From a virus: DNA of 64,000 nt. Under the pieces are notes generated by a model, which was given only the letters and a program-made list of their open reading frames with translations, searched no databases and had not been told where the DNA came from. This document shows positions 14,365-24,668 of the stretch, piece by piece; position 1 is the first letter of the stretch; every line of letters begins with the position of its first letter. The position numbers and the translations under genes are program-made. The stretch is from the IMG/VR virus record IMGVR_UViG_3300031521_000011, positions 1 through 64,000 of that record. The stretch is one strand, 5' to 3'.

Positions 14365-16876
14365 GTTTGCTGCAAGTTTGGCTGAAGGTTTCATTCCAGA
14401 AAGAACCATGCAAATGAACCTCGATCCTCAGTACGATCAGATTCGCAAAACTGCCGGCATGGTGCTCCATGGCAAGAAATCTGATGACATCAAGAAGTTC
14501 GTTTTGAATTATATACGCCCTGACCTGAAGGCCGCTGGTGTTGAGGGCGAATTGAGCTGCTCTATAGAGTCCTCGGATGTTGGAAAAAATGACAATAGCG
14601 ATATACTGGAAGGAACTGGAAAGGTAAACATTAAGAAGGATGGGGCCACAATTTCCATTCCTTTCGTCGTTTCTAGCGGAGAAGTTTCCATTGATGTGAT
14701 TCAAGTTGCCGATAAAACGATACCTTACGACAGAGAGAACTTAGGAAAAATATTTGAGGCACTTGGCCATGCTGGAAAAGAAAAAGCAGCGTTCGATGGC
14801 ACATCCGGCTTTATCGGAACAGAGAAGCCCATTGCCATGAGCACTGACCCAGGCTTCCTTGCTGATGTCATGCAGATTCGTGACAAGCATGTCAGCAAGA
14901 ACATTGTTGATGGAAATCATTATGTCTATGCCTTCGAGCATCTTGACACTGCTCTCGAAAAGACTGCGGGTATCGCCGAACTGACGAAGGCATCGTTGGC
15001 GACGATAGAGCAGCTTGCTGTAGCAGCATTTGAAAATGAAGTCGAAGAGCAGATCAAGAAAGCATGCGCGGGCACGGAAGACATGGATAAACTGGCAGAA
15101 GATGTCAGGATGTTCCTTGAGGACGCAGCCGGCCTGTCCTGGAAGCTTGCATCGCAGATTGCTGATGGCCAGCACATTGTCTTCCCTGAGAAGAATGGAA
15201 AAGAAATTTCAATGACTCACGCTGTAGTGTTCAAAAATGCATTGCTTATGCGTGAACCATACGATATGGCGCAATCATTAAGCGACAGCGCTTCTCCGTA
15301 TGAACATGATCGCAACAACCTGCAGAAGATGGAGTATGACAATAAGAAAAACTCCATTATCATTATCACGAACGACAACAGATTTGTTGTTCTTCAAAAC
15401 AACGAACCATTCTGGGCTATTGAGTCGGATGAGTCGTGGACATTCAAAACAACAACCCCATGGGCTATGCAGCCGAGCAGCATTTACTGCGGCATATTCG
15501 GTAACTCCATCACGTTCCCTTTCCAGGTTCGTTATGTTGAAAATGCAACCAAGCGGGATGTCAACGCTCCAATGCCTGATGGCATCATTGAGTCCACAAT
15601 GGCTCAGGTCGACAACATCCCGAAGATCCTCAGGGCTCGCTGTTCTGAATGGCCTTCGGAGAATCACAGCTTCAACCTGATGGGCATCCCTGGCACAAGA
15701 TTTAAGGCGTTGACAGCGCAAGCAGCGCAAGATGCGTGGAAGGGCCTAATGAAGGATATCTCTCCTGAGTGGGCGATGAGAATCATGGCCACCACCAGTT
15801 ATGGCGATGTCTGGGCTACCGACCCTGAACTCACCCGTCTCATTCCCATCAAAGGATTCATCGGAGATTATCTGCGCAATGCAAAGCAAGTCGAGTTCAC
15901 CGCCGGTGATACCCTGTTTAAGGAAGCCGGCAGCCAGATGGTCAAGCTCACGTGCTATGACAAGATGCGTGGCATCTTTGATGTTTATGTGCAATACAAA
16001 AACGACGTCAACAAGATCTTCAAGACCACCATCAAAACCTTCAACAAAGTTGACCGCTATACCGTTATGGGCATCCTTCGCACCATCGGGTTTGCTCCTT
16101 CCGAAGTGGTTGAGTTGGTTGAGAAGGCCAGCATCAACAACACAGCCTCCGCCGATATGCCAAAGGATGCAACCCCTGAGAACATCGAAGGCGGCGACAC
16201 TCAGACAAAGGCAAGAGCTCTTGTGAAGAAGCTCGTCGGCAAGGCTTTGACAGCAGACAACGTCAGCAATATGGGCGCATCCATCGCCGGGGCCCAGCTC
16301 GCAGACATCGCAGAAGACAATGACAATCTCAAGCACATCCTCACATCCGTGCATGAGTGGACAAAGAAGTCAGAGTTGTGTGCATGTGAATTCGAGAAGC
16401 TTGCCATCGAGACACAGTCGGACCAGGCACTCAACGTGGCCAAAGTATTGGTCTCAGCATACTACACCGGCACAGCAATCGGTGATGCCTGCAATGGCAA
16501 GGTCATGAATCATTTCAAGGAAGCGATGGAGTCCGTTCGCGCTGCTCAACCCGAGATCGAGAAGCTTGCCTACGAACTTATTGCTATGAAGATAGACGGA
16601 TTCAAGGCTGGCACACAGATCATTTCTCCGAATCTCATTACAGCAGCCATCGGATGCATGGACAGGTTGGTCAAGGTGGCCAACTCTGGCGGCACGGCAC
16701 ACTCAGAAGTGATTTGTGAGGAGTGTGGTAAGAAGGCCGAGGCCGGGCAGCAGCTCATCCAGGGTAAATGCCCCGCATGCTACCAGGAAGAGCAGCAGAA
16801 AAGCAATGACGGCAGCGCTACGGTGATCCAGGATGACAAAGACAGAGTAACCCCAGTATCATCATCAATGCAGTAG
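14357..16876 (+). CDS. Large putative virion protein with C-terminal zinc finger
   Basis: 839 residues, starting at ATG 14357 behind GGAGG (a TTG at 14348 is less likely). It begins MDKFA and carries several K-x-A units (IRKTAG, LEKTAG, MDKLAE, FEKLAI, IEKLAY). There is no transmembrane segment. Near the C-terminus CEECGKKAEAG...GKCPAC forms a four-Cys zinc knuckle, followed by a polar tail. Size and position at the head of an operon with other tagged proteins suggest a structural or internal virion protein; no sequence family is recognised. Confidence 0.7.
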   Translation: MDKFAASLAEGFIPERTMQMNLDPQYDQIRKTAGMVLHGKKSDDIKKFVLNYIRPDLKAAGVEGELSCSIESSDVGKNDNSDILEGTGKVNIKKDGATISIPFVVSSGEVSIDVIQVADKTIPYDRENLGKIFEALGHAGKEKAAFDGTSGFIGTEKPIAMSTDPGFLADVMQIRDKHVSKNIVDGNHYVYAFEHLDTALEKTAGIAELTKASLATIEQLAVAAFENEVEEQIKKACAGTEDMDKLAEDVRMFLEDAAGLSWKLASQIADGQHIVFPEKNGKEISMTHAVVFKNALLMREPYDMAQSLSDSASPYEHDRNNLQKMEYDNKKNSIIIITNDNRFVVLQNNEPFWAIESDESWTFKTTTPWAMQPSSIYCGIFGNSITFPFQVRYVENATKRDVNAPMPDGIIESTMAQVDNIPKILRARCSEWPSENHSFNLMGIPGTRFKALTAQAAQDAWKGLMKDISPEWAMRIMATTSYGDVWATDPELTRLIPIKGFIGDYLRNAKQVEFTAGDTLFKEAGSQMVKLTCYDKMRGIFDVYVQYKNDVNKIFKTTIKTFNKVDRYTVMGILRTIGFAPSEVVELVEKASINNTASADMPKDATPENIEGGDTQTKARALVKKLVGKALTADNVSNMGASIAGAQLADIAEDNDNLKHILTSVHEWTKKSELCACEFEKLAIETQSDQALNVAKVLVSAYYTGTAIGDACNGKVMNHFKEAMESVRAAQPEIEKLAYELIAMKIDGFKAGTQIISPNLITAAIGCMDRLVKVANSGGTAHSEVICEECGKKAEAGQQLIQGKCPACYQEEQQKSNDGSATVIQDDKDRVTPVSSSMQ

Positions 16877-16886
16877 GAGTGAAGAC

Positions 16887-17786
16887 ATGGAGAAAATAGC
16901 GGAAGAATCAAATGCTCGCGCAATGAAGGGCGCCAACTCGGAAAGATTGTATACCGCACTGCGCCTGGCTGAGCTGAAAGAAGTGGAGCAATATAAAAAG
17001 GATAACAAGAAATCTATCCTTACCGGCGTAGCGGCCGGCATTGCTCCCCCTGTGATCGGTGCTTTGATTGGCTCTCGTATTGGGAGCAAAGAATACAGAG
17101 GCGCCAGGGCTATTGCTGGCGGAATTGCGGGCGGCGTCCTTTCTCCATTTACTGGCACGGGCGCCTATGTCTTAGATGCGTGGCGAAGGGCAAACAAAAG
17201 AACCTTCAACCACCCGGCGCTGGTGAGAGAAATGCTTGAGGAGAAGAATGCCTCCGAGGATCGCATCGATATGTATAAAGACCAAATCATGGAAAAAGTA
17301 GCAACATCCGCATGGCGCTCTCGCGTTCACCATATGTTCAACGCCGGGGATATTCATGGTGCTGCAGATATGCTCGGCAGGATAAAAGCATCTCCATACA
17401 AGAGCCTTGTAGCTGATTCTTTTCGTAAGGGCGCTACAAACGATGCCTATCTGTTACTCAAGCAGAATGGCAAAGATGGATTGATGAAGGGTATTGCTAA
17501 TCTCCAAGAATCATTAAAGATGCGTCAACGAGCTGGAGAGGCTCTAATCACAAGCTCGCCAAAGACTGGATTTGTTCACTATGAATTGGAGTCTGCAAGA
17601 AGGTCGCTGAACAACAATAAGCAGCGGTTGGCTGATAAGACTCAGAGGTACGGCGCAACACCTAGCCCAAAGAATCAGGAATATCTGAATGATCTAAGGC
17701 AGCGTATCCGGAGGGATGAAACTGACCTGCATCGCGCCAAAACAAACGCCCGTGTTTATCTCAATGGAGCCAAGGGTAATAAGTAA
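16887..17786 (+). CDS. Tagged membrane-type protein with SAW(R/K)SRV domain
   Basis: 299 residues with AGGAG upstream. It starts MEKIA, then two Gly/Ala-rich hydrophobic segments (LTGVAAGIAPPVIGALIGSRIG and AIAGGIAGGVLSPFTGTGAYVL). An internal tag, MYKDQIMEKVA, precedes SAWRSRVHHMFNAGDIHGAADMLGR. The same block after a tag occurs in the helicase gene at 17851 (SAWKSRVRNMIHAGDLKGAS). The rest is basic and helical. The hydrophobic zippers suggest membrane insertion, perhaps during DNA entry. Confidence 0.7.
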   Translation: MEKIAEESNARAMKGANSERLYTALRLAELKEVEQYKKDNKKSILTGVAAGIAPPVIGALIGSRIGSKEYRGARAIAGGIAGGVLSPFTGTGAYVLDAWRRANKRTFNHPALVREMLEEKNASEDRIDMYKDQIMEKVATSAWRSRVHHMFNAGDIHGAADMLGRIKASPYKSLVADSFRKGATNDAYLLLKQNGKDGLMKGIANLQESLKMRQRAGEALITSSPKTGFVHYELESARRSLNNNKQRLADKTQRYGATPSPKNQEYLNDLRQRIRRDETDLHRAKTNARVYLNGAKGNK

Positions 17787-17798
17787 ATCCGCTTGACA

Positions 17799-17828
17799 AG
17801 CCCTAGCAATTGCTAGGGCTTTTTCTTT
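17799..17828 (+). terminator. Terminator after the 16887 gene
   Basis: AGCCCTAGCAA and TTGCTAGGGCT form a self-complementary 22-bp hairpin followed by TTTTCTTT. It overlaps the next promoter. Confidence 0.85.
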
Positions 17829-17838
17829 ACTGTATAAT
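17810..17838 (+). promoter_or_regulatory. Sigma-A-type promoter built into a terminator
   Basis: TTGCTA lies in the 3' arm of the terminator hairpin, followed by a 17-bp spacer that includes the T-tract, and TATAAT. The helicase gene starts 13 bp downstream. Confidence 0.65.
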
Positions 17839-17850
17839 GAATGGCGTGAG

Positions 17851-19974
17851 GTGCGAGAGATGTTAAAACGGGCTGCATTGAATAAAGATGTAAAGTTAAG
17901 ACCACACCAACAGCGCATCGTTGATGCTGAAGGTGATGGCATCGTTATAGCACACGCACCCGGCAGCGGGAAGACACTCAGCAGCATAGCTCGATTCGAG
18001 AAGCAGAAAGCCAATGGTAAGGCCAAGAAAGCCCTCGTTGTTGTGCCTGCAGGTCTCCGAGACAACTTTGGTGTTTCTGGTGTTGGTAAATTCACAAATA
18101 GCTCTTATCAAATCATAGGCAACAAGCAGGAGATCTCTAGTGGATCCGCATACGGCAATCCAGATCCCAACAAAGATTACAACATCATCTCCTATGAGAT
18201 GTTCAGGAGCAATCCTGATTATTATATAAAGGCTACGGGTGCAGACACCCTCATTTCAGATGAAGCCCATCGCGGAAAGAATGAGGACACTGCGACCCTG
18301 AAGAGCATTCGTAAATCACGCCCGAAATTCAAAAACTACACAGGCCTCACCGGAAGCGTGATCTCGAACAAGATATCCGATGTCTATCCTTTAATTGATG
18401 TGGCATCGGGCGGGAATAATCAACTCGGCGTAAAGAACAAGGACGAGTTTGAGTCGAGGTATCTAGCCCGCAGCAATGAAAAGGCGTATCGAGGAATGCC
18501 GCCGGCAAGGATTCCAGTAGTTGGATTCAAGCATAGGGGCCAACTGAAGAGTGAACTCGGAAAATATATCGATTACATGGATGAGGATGACATATCTGAT
18601 GTGGCTGATATGCCTCGTAAGAAGGTCAATGTCAAAAAGGTCCCCATGACAAAGGAGCAGGCCAAGCTCTACAAGGGAATACTGAATGACAACCCGAAGG
18701 TACGGCAGATGATCGTCAGAAAGCGCCTGGAGACACTCAAAGATGATGAGCTATCGAAGCTCTATTCGTCAATGATAGAGTCCAGGAAACTAGTCAATAG
18801 CGTGGGCTCCGTGACCCCGGGTATGTCTTTAAGGGAAAGCCTAAAGAGAACGCCGAAGACATCTCAGATGCTGGATGATCTGTCTGATCATTTGAGCAAA
18901 ACCAAAGATGGCCAGGCTATCGTGATGAGTCATCTCATCAATGGTGGAATTGATATTGCAGAGCAAGGCCTCAAGGACCGCAAGATATCATATGGTAAGT
19001 TCATTGGTAAGGGCAACGAGGGTGTATCAGAGGAGTCCAGGCAAAAGGCTGTTCAGGATTTTAACAAGAGGAAGAATCGCGTGATGCTTCTCTCTTCTGC
19101 CGGCGGAGAAGGCGTTTCCCTGAATGATACAACATGGGAAGGTGTCCTGGACCCACATTATAATCCTGAGAAGATGAAACAGATGGAGGCTCGGGGCATC
19201 CGGAGTGGCGGATTGAGCCATAGGCCACGTGAAAATCGTGAAGTCGAGGTCAATAGATACATGTCCACGATGCCTCGGCGCTTATTCGGCATGCTGCCAC
19301 CCAAGTATAAAAGCCCGGATGAGGTCATATACGACATCGCCAATCGCAAAGAGCAGCAGAACAAGATTTTACAAAACCTTATGAAGGAGAATCACAAGAA
19401 GATGGAAAAGATATCGATGGAGAAGATCGCCACATCCGCCTGGAAGAGTCGTGTTCGTAATATGATTCATGCCGGTGACCTTAAGGGTGCGTCAAATATA
19501 CTTGGAAGATTTCGTGCTGGTGCAATCAACTCGGAAGTCCCAGACTTTATGAGCACGGTTGGGCATGGATCCAGCGCAGATATGATAGAGGGCGAGATGA
19601 GGTCCAACTGGAAGAACCTCATTCACACCAAAGAGCCGCGGTACAAATCTACACAGCCACTTACTTCTGATGGCTCATATCCGGAAAGTGCACATGCAAT
19701 GCATAAGCTTCTTAATGATGGCAGCATAAATCTGGTGAGGTCAACACTTGGGCCCGATGACTTTACCAGAAAAATGATGAGATCAAAAAGAATGAGAAAT
19801 GAGTTAATGAGGGCGCGTAAGACATATGATGATGCAGGCGTTCTTGCTGCTACAAGTCGTAAAGGAGATCTGGGCAGAAAGACCAAGCAGAAATTGGACG
19901 ACTCTATGGATGAACTGGTAAACGCCAAAGTAAATGCTCGGCACATGATTCATATAAATAAGAACACAAAGTAG
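17851..19974 (+). CDS. SNF2-like superfamily 2 helicase fused to a tagged domain
   Basis: 707 residues. Walker A HAPGSGKT is at residues 35-42, DEAH at 137-140, LTGSVISN is motif III, and LLSSAGGEGVSLND with QMEARGIRSG gives motifs V and VI. The domain should be an ATP-driven DNA translocase. At residue 518 (base 19402) a MEKISMEKIA tag begins, followed by SAWKSRV..., homologous to the 16887 protein. AAGGAG lies 12 nt before that internal ATG, so a separate 190-residue product is possible. Packaged SNF2-like helicases with anti-restriction roles (DarB type) are a plausible analogy, not a demonstrated match. Confidence 0.82.
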   Translation: MREMLKRAALNKDVKLRPHQQRIVDAEGDGIVIAHAPGSGKTLSSIARFEKQKANGKAKKALVVVPAGLRDNFGVSGVGKFTNSSYQIIGNKQEISSGSAYGNPDPNKDYNIISYEMFRSNPDYYIKATGADTLISDEAHRGKNEDTATLKSIRKSRPKFKNYTGLTGSVISNKISDVYPLIDVASGGNNQLGVKNKDEFESRYLARSNEKAYRGMPPARIPVVGFKHRGQLKSELGKYIDYMDEDDISDVADMPRKKVNVKKVPMTKEQAKLYKGILNDNPKVRQMIVRKRLETLKDDELSKLYSSMIESRKLVNSVGSVTPGMSLRESLKRTPKTSQMLDDLSDHLSKTKDGQAIVMSHLINGGIDIAEQGLKDRKISYGKFIGKGNEGVSEESRQKAVQDFNKRKNRVMLLSSAGGEGVSLNDTTWEGVLDPHYNPEKMKQMEARGIRSGGLSHRPRENREVEVNRYMSTMPRRLFGMLPPKYKSPDEVIYDIANRKEQQNKILQNLMKENHKKMEKISMEKIATSAWKSRVRNMIHAGDLKGASNILGRFRAGAINSEVPDFMSTVGHGSSADMIEGEMRSNWKNLIHTKEPRYKSTQPLTSDGSYPESAHAMHKLLNDGSINLVRSTLGPDDFTRKMMRSKRMRNELMRARKTYDDAGVLAATSRKGDLGRKTKQKLDDSMDELVNAKVNARHMIHINKNTK

Positions 19975-19982
19975 GTGCCGTA

Positions 19983-21338
19983 ATGGAAAAGATATCGATG
20001 GAAAAGATTGCCGCCGCTTTTGGGATAATAACTTTCCCAAAGGCGGAGTATAACTCATTAACGAATAGGCTTGCCCAGGGCAAGCCTATAATGACAACTA
20101 GGGTGAGTTTAGAAAAAGATAAATACAAAGTAGGAAAGGTATATAGATCAGACCTTGGGGTAAAATTAAAAGTTGTAAGTGTGAAGTCTTACAACTCTAT
20201 TAATGAACATCCCTATTTAGGTGAGTTGACATCAACTCAAAAGAATGCAATCTCTAAATATGGACCGTATGATTTTATCGTACTTAGAAAAGTCTCTGAA
20301 GCAATGAATAAAGATGCTATGGAGAAGATAGCCCTTCCGAAATGGAAAAGCATATATGGGGAGCTCTCTCAGTTTGCAAAGAACAAGCTCTTAATGAGCG
20401 GCATTCATAACCCTGAAAAGGAAATGTTTGGCATACAAAAAGGAACTAGGCAACTTGTTAAGTCTCAGGGCGGGATTATTGATAGATCAAAAACTGGTCA
20501 TAAGATAATCCATGAGATTATGACCAGAGGAAAACAAATGGGAGATAGCTCAGAAGAGATTGATGCTTTAAAAAATATAGTGAGTCTCAAGCATGATCGT
20601 GGGCGTGGGTTCATGACAATTCCTATGGTTAAAGGCGTACCAAATGTTACTGATTCAAAATCAATTGTTGGGCAAGGTAGTTATAAAAGACACTTAAGTC
20701 CAGAACCAGCAGAATTTTTAAAAAAACAGAATAGACTGTCTGGAGATGATTTATTTCAATTTGTACACGACGCTATGAAAAAGGGTACAAAATCTGAGCG
20801 CAATTATTTAGATGCATTGGCAAATCGGCACGAGGCTGACGAATTGAGATACTTCAATAAAAATACCAAACTAGGTAAGCACACAAAGATGACAGAAAAA
20901 GGTGAGTGGCCTAGAACAAGTATCCTGGGCCACCACATATCCCCCAACGTATTACATCAAGAATCCACACACATAGCTCTTGCTCCACCGAATGTTGGAA
21001 ATGTGTTACTAACCATGCGTGGTAGTCCAGATTACGGAGATGAGGGAGTATGGTTAAAAAAGCATGGTTTGGAATATGGAAAAAGCACAAGGTTCAATAA
21101 AAAACTTGCAAAGAAACTCGATGACGATTTGATACGCACTAGTATTGAATATGAGGCGCGCTCCAAACGTCTTGCTGAATATAAAGCACGCTCAGCTAAA
21201 TGGGAAGCAGAGGATGCAATTGATCAAGCTAATTATGACGCTAAACTCAAGAATACCAATGACTTTAATGATAGAAGAAAAGTAATGGATGAATATTATG
21301 AATCTAAACGTCAAAAACGCATGGACAGATATAAATAA
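19983..21338 (+). CDS. Tagged protein of unknown function, AT-rich gene
   Basis: 451 residues starting MEKISMEKIA, with a second internal tag (MNKDAMEKIALPKWKSIYG) about residue 108. The middle region has a His-rich stretch (ILGHHISPNVLHQESTHI) and ends in a charged helix (RSKRLAEYKARSAKWEAEDA). By eye the gene is more AT-rich than its neighbours, which may mean recent acquisition. It may be an enzyme cargo behind a tag, but no catalytic family is clear. Confidence 0.65.
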   Translation: MEKISMEKIAAAFGIITFPKAEYNSLTNRLAQGKPIMTTRVSLEKDKYKVGKVYRSDLGVKLKVVSVKSYNSINEHPYLGELTSTQKNAISKYGPYDFIVLRKVSEAMNKDAMEKIALPKWKSIYGELSQFAKNKLLMSGIHNPEKEMFGIQKGTRQLVKSQGGIIDRSKTGHKIIHEIMTRGKQMGDSSEEIDALKNIVSLKHDRGRGFMTIPMVKGVPNVTDSKSIVGQGSYKRHLSPEPAEFLKKQNRLSGDDLFQFVHDAMKKGTKSERNYLDALANRHEADELRYFNKNTKLGKHTKMTEKGEWPRTSILGHHISPNVLHQESTHIALAPPNVGNVLLTMRGSPDYGDEGVWLKKHGLEYGKSTRFNKKLAKKLDDDLIRTSIEYEARSKRLAEYKARSAKWEAEDAIDQANYDAKLKNTNDFNDRRKVMDEYYESKRQKRMDRYK

Positions 21339-21358
21339 AACAAGAGTAGGTGAATGTG

Positions 21359-22084
21359 ATGGAAAAGATATCGATGGAGAAGATTGCCCTGAACGCTCAG
21401 AAAGCCCGGGAGATGGCAAGCGCCGCCGGGCTTCTTCCTTATGGTAAGTGGAAGATAGCATTGAAGGCTATGAGGAATGGTCGGGGCGATCTCCTTCAAG
21501 GCCGTGCGCTCGCTGAGACTAAGCAAAAGCTGGGTAAGTTACCGAATAATGTAAGGCAAAGGATACTGAGCATAAATGATCGATATAATCCAGGTAAAGA
21601 AATTCTGGTTGCCATGGATAAGCAGTGGGATAGCAATAAATACGAGAGACCATACTTCACTCTTGGTGGTCATGATATCTCAACCAGGGCCGGTCTTTCT
21701 AAACTTATTGCCCATACTCACCCACAAGAGTCGTTAACGAAGACATTAAGATCAAAGATGACGGTGAATAGAGTAAAGGAGCTTTACTTACCAAGGCGTC
21801 AGAGAATTATCGATACTATGGATTTGAATGATCCTAAGGTTGCTGCTCGGCTCCGTAATTTGGATTCTATCTGGGATAGTACAAAAAATCTTGAGAAAAT
21901 GCTTAAAGAGCCGCAGTCAGGAATGAGTAGCACAGATCTTTCATCTGCAGTAGAGGATATTCGCCAGCTTGGAACGAGTCATGATCGTTCAAGTATTATA
22001 GGCCATGGCGACCAAACCGAAGGTATCCACACCGTTATGCCTGACGGCCGTGCAAAGTCCATCTACTTCAAGTATAATAAGTAG
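21359..22084 (+). CDS. Tagged protein with HTHP motif, possible JAB-like metalloprotease
   Basis: 241 residues from ATG 21359 behind AGGTGA; starts MEKISMEKIALNAQKARE. In the second half LIAHTHPQES resembles the metal-binding HxHP of JAB/JAMM peptidases, and MSSTDLSSAVED could supply the S-x2-D part, but the intervening region is longer than usual. SSIIGHGDQTEG then fits a following strand. JAB-like assignment is an inference from motifs only. Confidence 0.6.
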   Translation: MEKISMEKIALNAQKAREMASAAGLLPYGKWKIALKAMRNGRGDLLQGRALAETKQKLGKLPNNVRQRILSINDRYNPGKEILVAMDKQWDSNKYERPYFTLGGHDISTRAGLSKLIAHTHPQESLTKTLRSKMTVNRVKELYLPRRQRIIDTMDLNDPKVAARLRNLDSIWDSTKNLEKMLKEPQSGMSSTDLSSAVEDIRQLGTSHDRSSIIGHGDQTEGIHTVMPDGRAKSIYFKYNK

Positions 22085-22099
22085 TATGGGGGTGGGCTT

Positions 22100-24238
22100 G
22101 TGGCAATCTATGTCGATGGAATGAATATCAATGGTATCATTGAGCTCGGTCAGCAAAAAGAATACGGTATAAAGAAGGTATATGCATCACTACAGGATAC
22201 CCAGTTGTCTCGTGCAACTATGGAATCTTTGCTTTTTCGCATACTCTTTCAGCTACCTGATGAAACCACACTTATGTCTCCCGAGCTTATCTTTACTGAT
22301 GGTGAAGCTGAATACACTATAGAGGAAATCCTCACCCTGAAGCATGGCTATGGTTCAGCTCAGCTCATCGCTTCGCTTGGAGCTGATATAGTCTGGAGAG
22401 ATCACATTTTTCCAACCCTTGTCAAACCCTCAATCGATGAAGGCGATACTCCACCGGATGCCGTACCGAGCTGGATAACTCAGCTCAACGCATCAAAAAG
22501 AGATGCAGATATAGCGTCGGCAGCCGCAATTGAAGCTGCAGCAAGTATAGCGCTTGGCATAGAAGAAGGATTATTCACTGGGCCTACTGGACCTACCGGC
22601 GTTGGTATCACTGGTATGATAGGCCCTACCGGAGCGGATAGCATTGTGCCTGGTTCAACAGGTCCCACCGGACCGACAGGCATTGGAATCACCGGCATGA
22701 CCGGCCCTACAGGTGTTGGTATTACTGGTGTTACTGGCATAACAGGAATCACTGGATCTACTGGTCCAATTGGCCTAGCAGGAATTACTGGTATAACAGG
22801 CGCAACTGGCCCTACAGGTATCGGTATTATAGGTGTTAAGGGAATTACAGGCGCAACGGGTGTAACTGGGATAACAGGCATAACCGGCCATACTGGTTCG
22901 GTTGGAGTTACTGGAATCTCCGGAGTAACTGGCATGACTGGCCCTACAGGTATAAGCGGTGCTATTGGAATCTCTGGAGCAACAGGTCAAGCTGGACCTA
23001 TTGGACAAACAGGCGCCGGAGTAACTGGCGCTACTGGTGCTGTAGGCTCCACAGGCCCCGCAGGAACGACGGGAGTAACAGGTGCCACTGGAATAGGTGT
23101 AACCGGCGCGAGTGGTCCTGCTGGACAGACAGGCGCCGTTGGACCTACTGGAGCGAGTGGACAGACAGGCATCGGTGTAACCGGAGCTACTGGAGTGGGT
23201 ATAACGGGTGCCACAGGACCTATTGGAGTTACTGGAGCTACTGGAGTCGGAGTCACTGGTGCAACTGGGCAAACCGGACCTACAGGTATATCGGGCGTCA
23301 AGGGAATCACTGGTGCGACAGGAGCTACTGGTGGTACTGGCGCTGCAGGCGCTATGGGAATAAGTGGACCTACCGGAATTGGTGTAACGGGTGCAGTAGG
23401 TGTCACTGGCGCAACTGGTCCTATAGGAATAACTGGTCCTCAGGGTATAACTGGCCCCACCGGGGCTGGGGTCACTGGCATAACCGGCGCGAGCGGTATT
23501 GGTAGCACTGGACCTCAAGGTGTAACCGGCGCAACTGGCGTTGGCATCACAGGCCAAACAGGTCCAACCGGCATTAGTGGTCCTCCAGGTCCTACAGGTA
23601 TTGGTGTAACAGGCGTAACAGGTGCTACTGGCCCTACTGGTGGCACTGGCGCAGTAGGCGGAAATGGAACGCAAGGCATAACGGGTGCAACAGGCCCTAC
23701 TGGTGGCACTGGCGCAGTAGGCGGAAATGGAACACAAGGCATAACGGGTGCAACAGGCCCTACTGGTGGCACTGGTGGCACCGGTGCTGCAGGCGGTAAC
23801 GGAGTACAAGGGGTCACTGGTGTGACGGGTGCTACCGGTACGGGAATTGCTGGTATGACAGGAGTAACTGGCGTTGGAATAACGGGCGCAACAGGTGCTA
23901 CTGGACCTACAGGTGCTCCCGGTGCAACCGGAGGAACTGGTGCTCCTGGTGCAGCAGGTGGTGGGTCAAGCATCGTCTCAGCGGCCATTACATCCAATAC
24001 AGTCATTTCAAACCAAACATTAGTTTTATGTAACGCTACGAATGGACCATTCTCTGTGACTCTTCCTTCAGGTAGTACGGCAACAACCCCTATCTATATC
24101 AAGAAAACAGATTCCAGTAAAAATGTCGTTACTGTTGTTGGTACTATAGACGGAGGTGCTAATTATCTGTTAGAATTGAAAGGTGAATTTGTCGAAGTAG
24201 CTCCGGATGGAACAAACTGGCAAGTAGTCGCTGAATGA
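22100..24238 (+). CDS. Collagen-like repeat protein
   Basis: 712 residues starting at GTG 22100 behind GGGGGTGG. Residues 1-165 form a non-repetitive head, then about 450 residues of G-x-T and G-x-x triplets (TGPTG, GITGATG, GVTG). The C-terminal 90 residues are a beta-rich cap likely to trimerise. Thr in the third position is typical of bacterial and phage collagens of Bacillota. It is probably a trimeric rod in a tail fibre or head decoration. The short DNA repeats invite length changes by recombination, such as the repeated unit at 23630-23770. Confidence 0.85.
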   Translation: MAIYVDGMNINGIIELGQQKEYGIKKVYASLQDTQLSRATMESLLFRILFQLPDETTLMSPELIFTDGEAEYTIEEILTLKHGYGSAQLIASLGADIVWRDHIFPTLVKPSIDEGDTPPDAVPSWITQLNASKRDADIASAAAIEAAASIALGIEEGLFTGPTGPTGVGITGMIGPTGADSIVPGSTGPTGPTGIGITGMTGPTGVGITGVTGITGITGSTGPIGLAGITGITGATGPTGIGIIGVKGITGATGVTGITGITGHTGSVGVTGISGVTGMTGPTGISGAIGISGATGQAGPIGQTGAGVTGATGAVGSTGPAGTTGVTGATGIGVTGASGPAGQTGAVGPTGASGQTGIGVTGATGVGITGATGPIGVTGATGVGVTGATGQTGPTGISGVKGITGATGATGGTGAAGAMGISGPTGIGVTGAVGVTGATGPIGITGPQGITGPTGAGVTGITGASGIGSTGPQGVTGATGVGITGQTGPTGISGPPGPTGIGVTGVTGATGPTGGTGAVGGNGTQGITGATGPTGGTGAVGGNGTQGITGATGPTGGTGGTGAAGGNGVQGVTGVTGATGTGIAGMTGVTGVGITGATGATGPTGAPGATGGTGAPGAAGGGSSIVSAAITSNTVISNQTLVLCNATNGPFSVTLPSGSTATTPIYIKKTDSSKNVVTVVGTIDGGANYLLELKGEFVEVAPDGTNWQVVAE

Positions 24239-24248
24239 GGTGAAATAA

Positions 24249-24668
24249 ATGTCTGATAAATTCGTAAAGGCGAGAGATGCTCAGGGAAATCCAATTGAGG
24301 TAGCGAGCGAAAATGGACTCGGCGTAGTAGCCAACATTCTCTATCTGCTTCGTAGGATTGTAAAGTTGCTTGAGTCAAACGCTGTAACAGATTCGCAACA
24401 GCGCCAAAAGGTTGTTGTTGAAGGTACAGTAGCTGCATCATTAGCTGCCTCAAGCGGTACATCTGTAATCTCCGGTACAGTTACGGCTAACATAGCCGGT
24501 TCGGCAGGAGTCGGCTCTCTTGTTGCGAATACGGCTGCAGGCAGTCCTTATGCCTCATCAAGTCAAACAGCCCAACTGGTTATGGAAGGTCCTGTTTCTC
24601 AAGAGTGGCGTATAATTGATGCCGCAAGAACTTCATTCGCAGTTGGAATAAGAACAAAGTTAACATAA
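24249..24668 (+). CDS. Small fibre- or baseplate-associated protein
   Basis: 139 residues behind GAGGTG. It is Ala/Ser/Gly/Thr-rich with beta-type repeats (VVEGTVAASLAASSGTSVISGTVTANIAG), bounded by a helical N-terminus. It lies between the collagen-like and the large fibre gene, so a connector or chaperone for the fibre is likely. Confidence 0.6.
   Translation: MSDKFVKARDAQGNPIEVASENGLGVVANILYLLRRIVKLLESNAVTDSQQRQKVVVEGTVAASLAASSGTSVISGTVTANIAGSAGVGSLVANTAAGSPYASSSQTAQLVMEGPVSQEWRIIDAARTSFAVGIRTKLT

Noticed and set aside
22480-24006. Long antisense readings opposite the collagen-like gene
   Set aside because: They are Pro-rich complements of G-x-T triplets and have no start signals.
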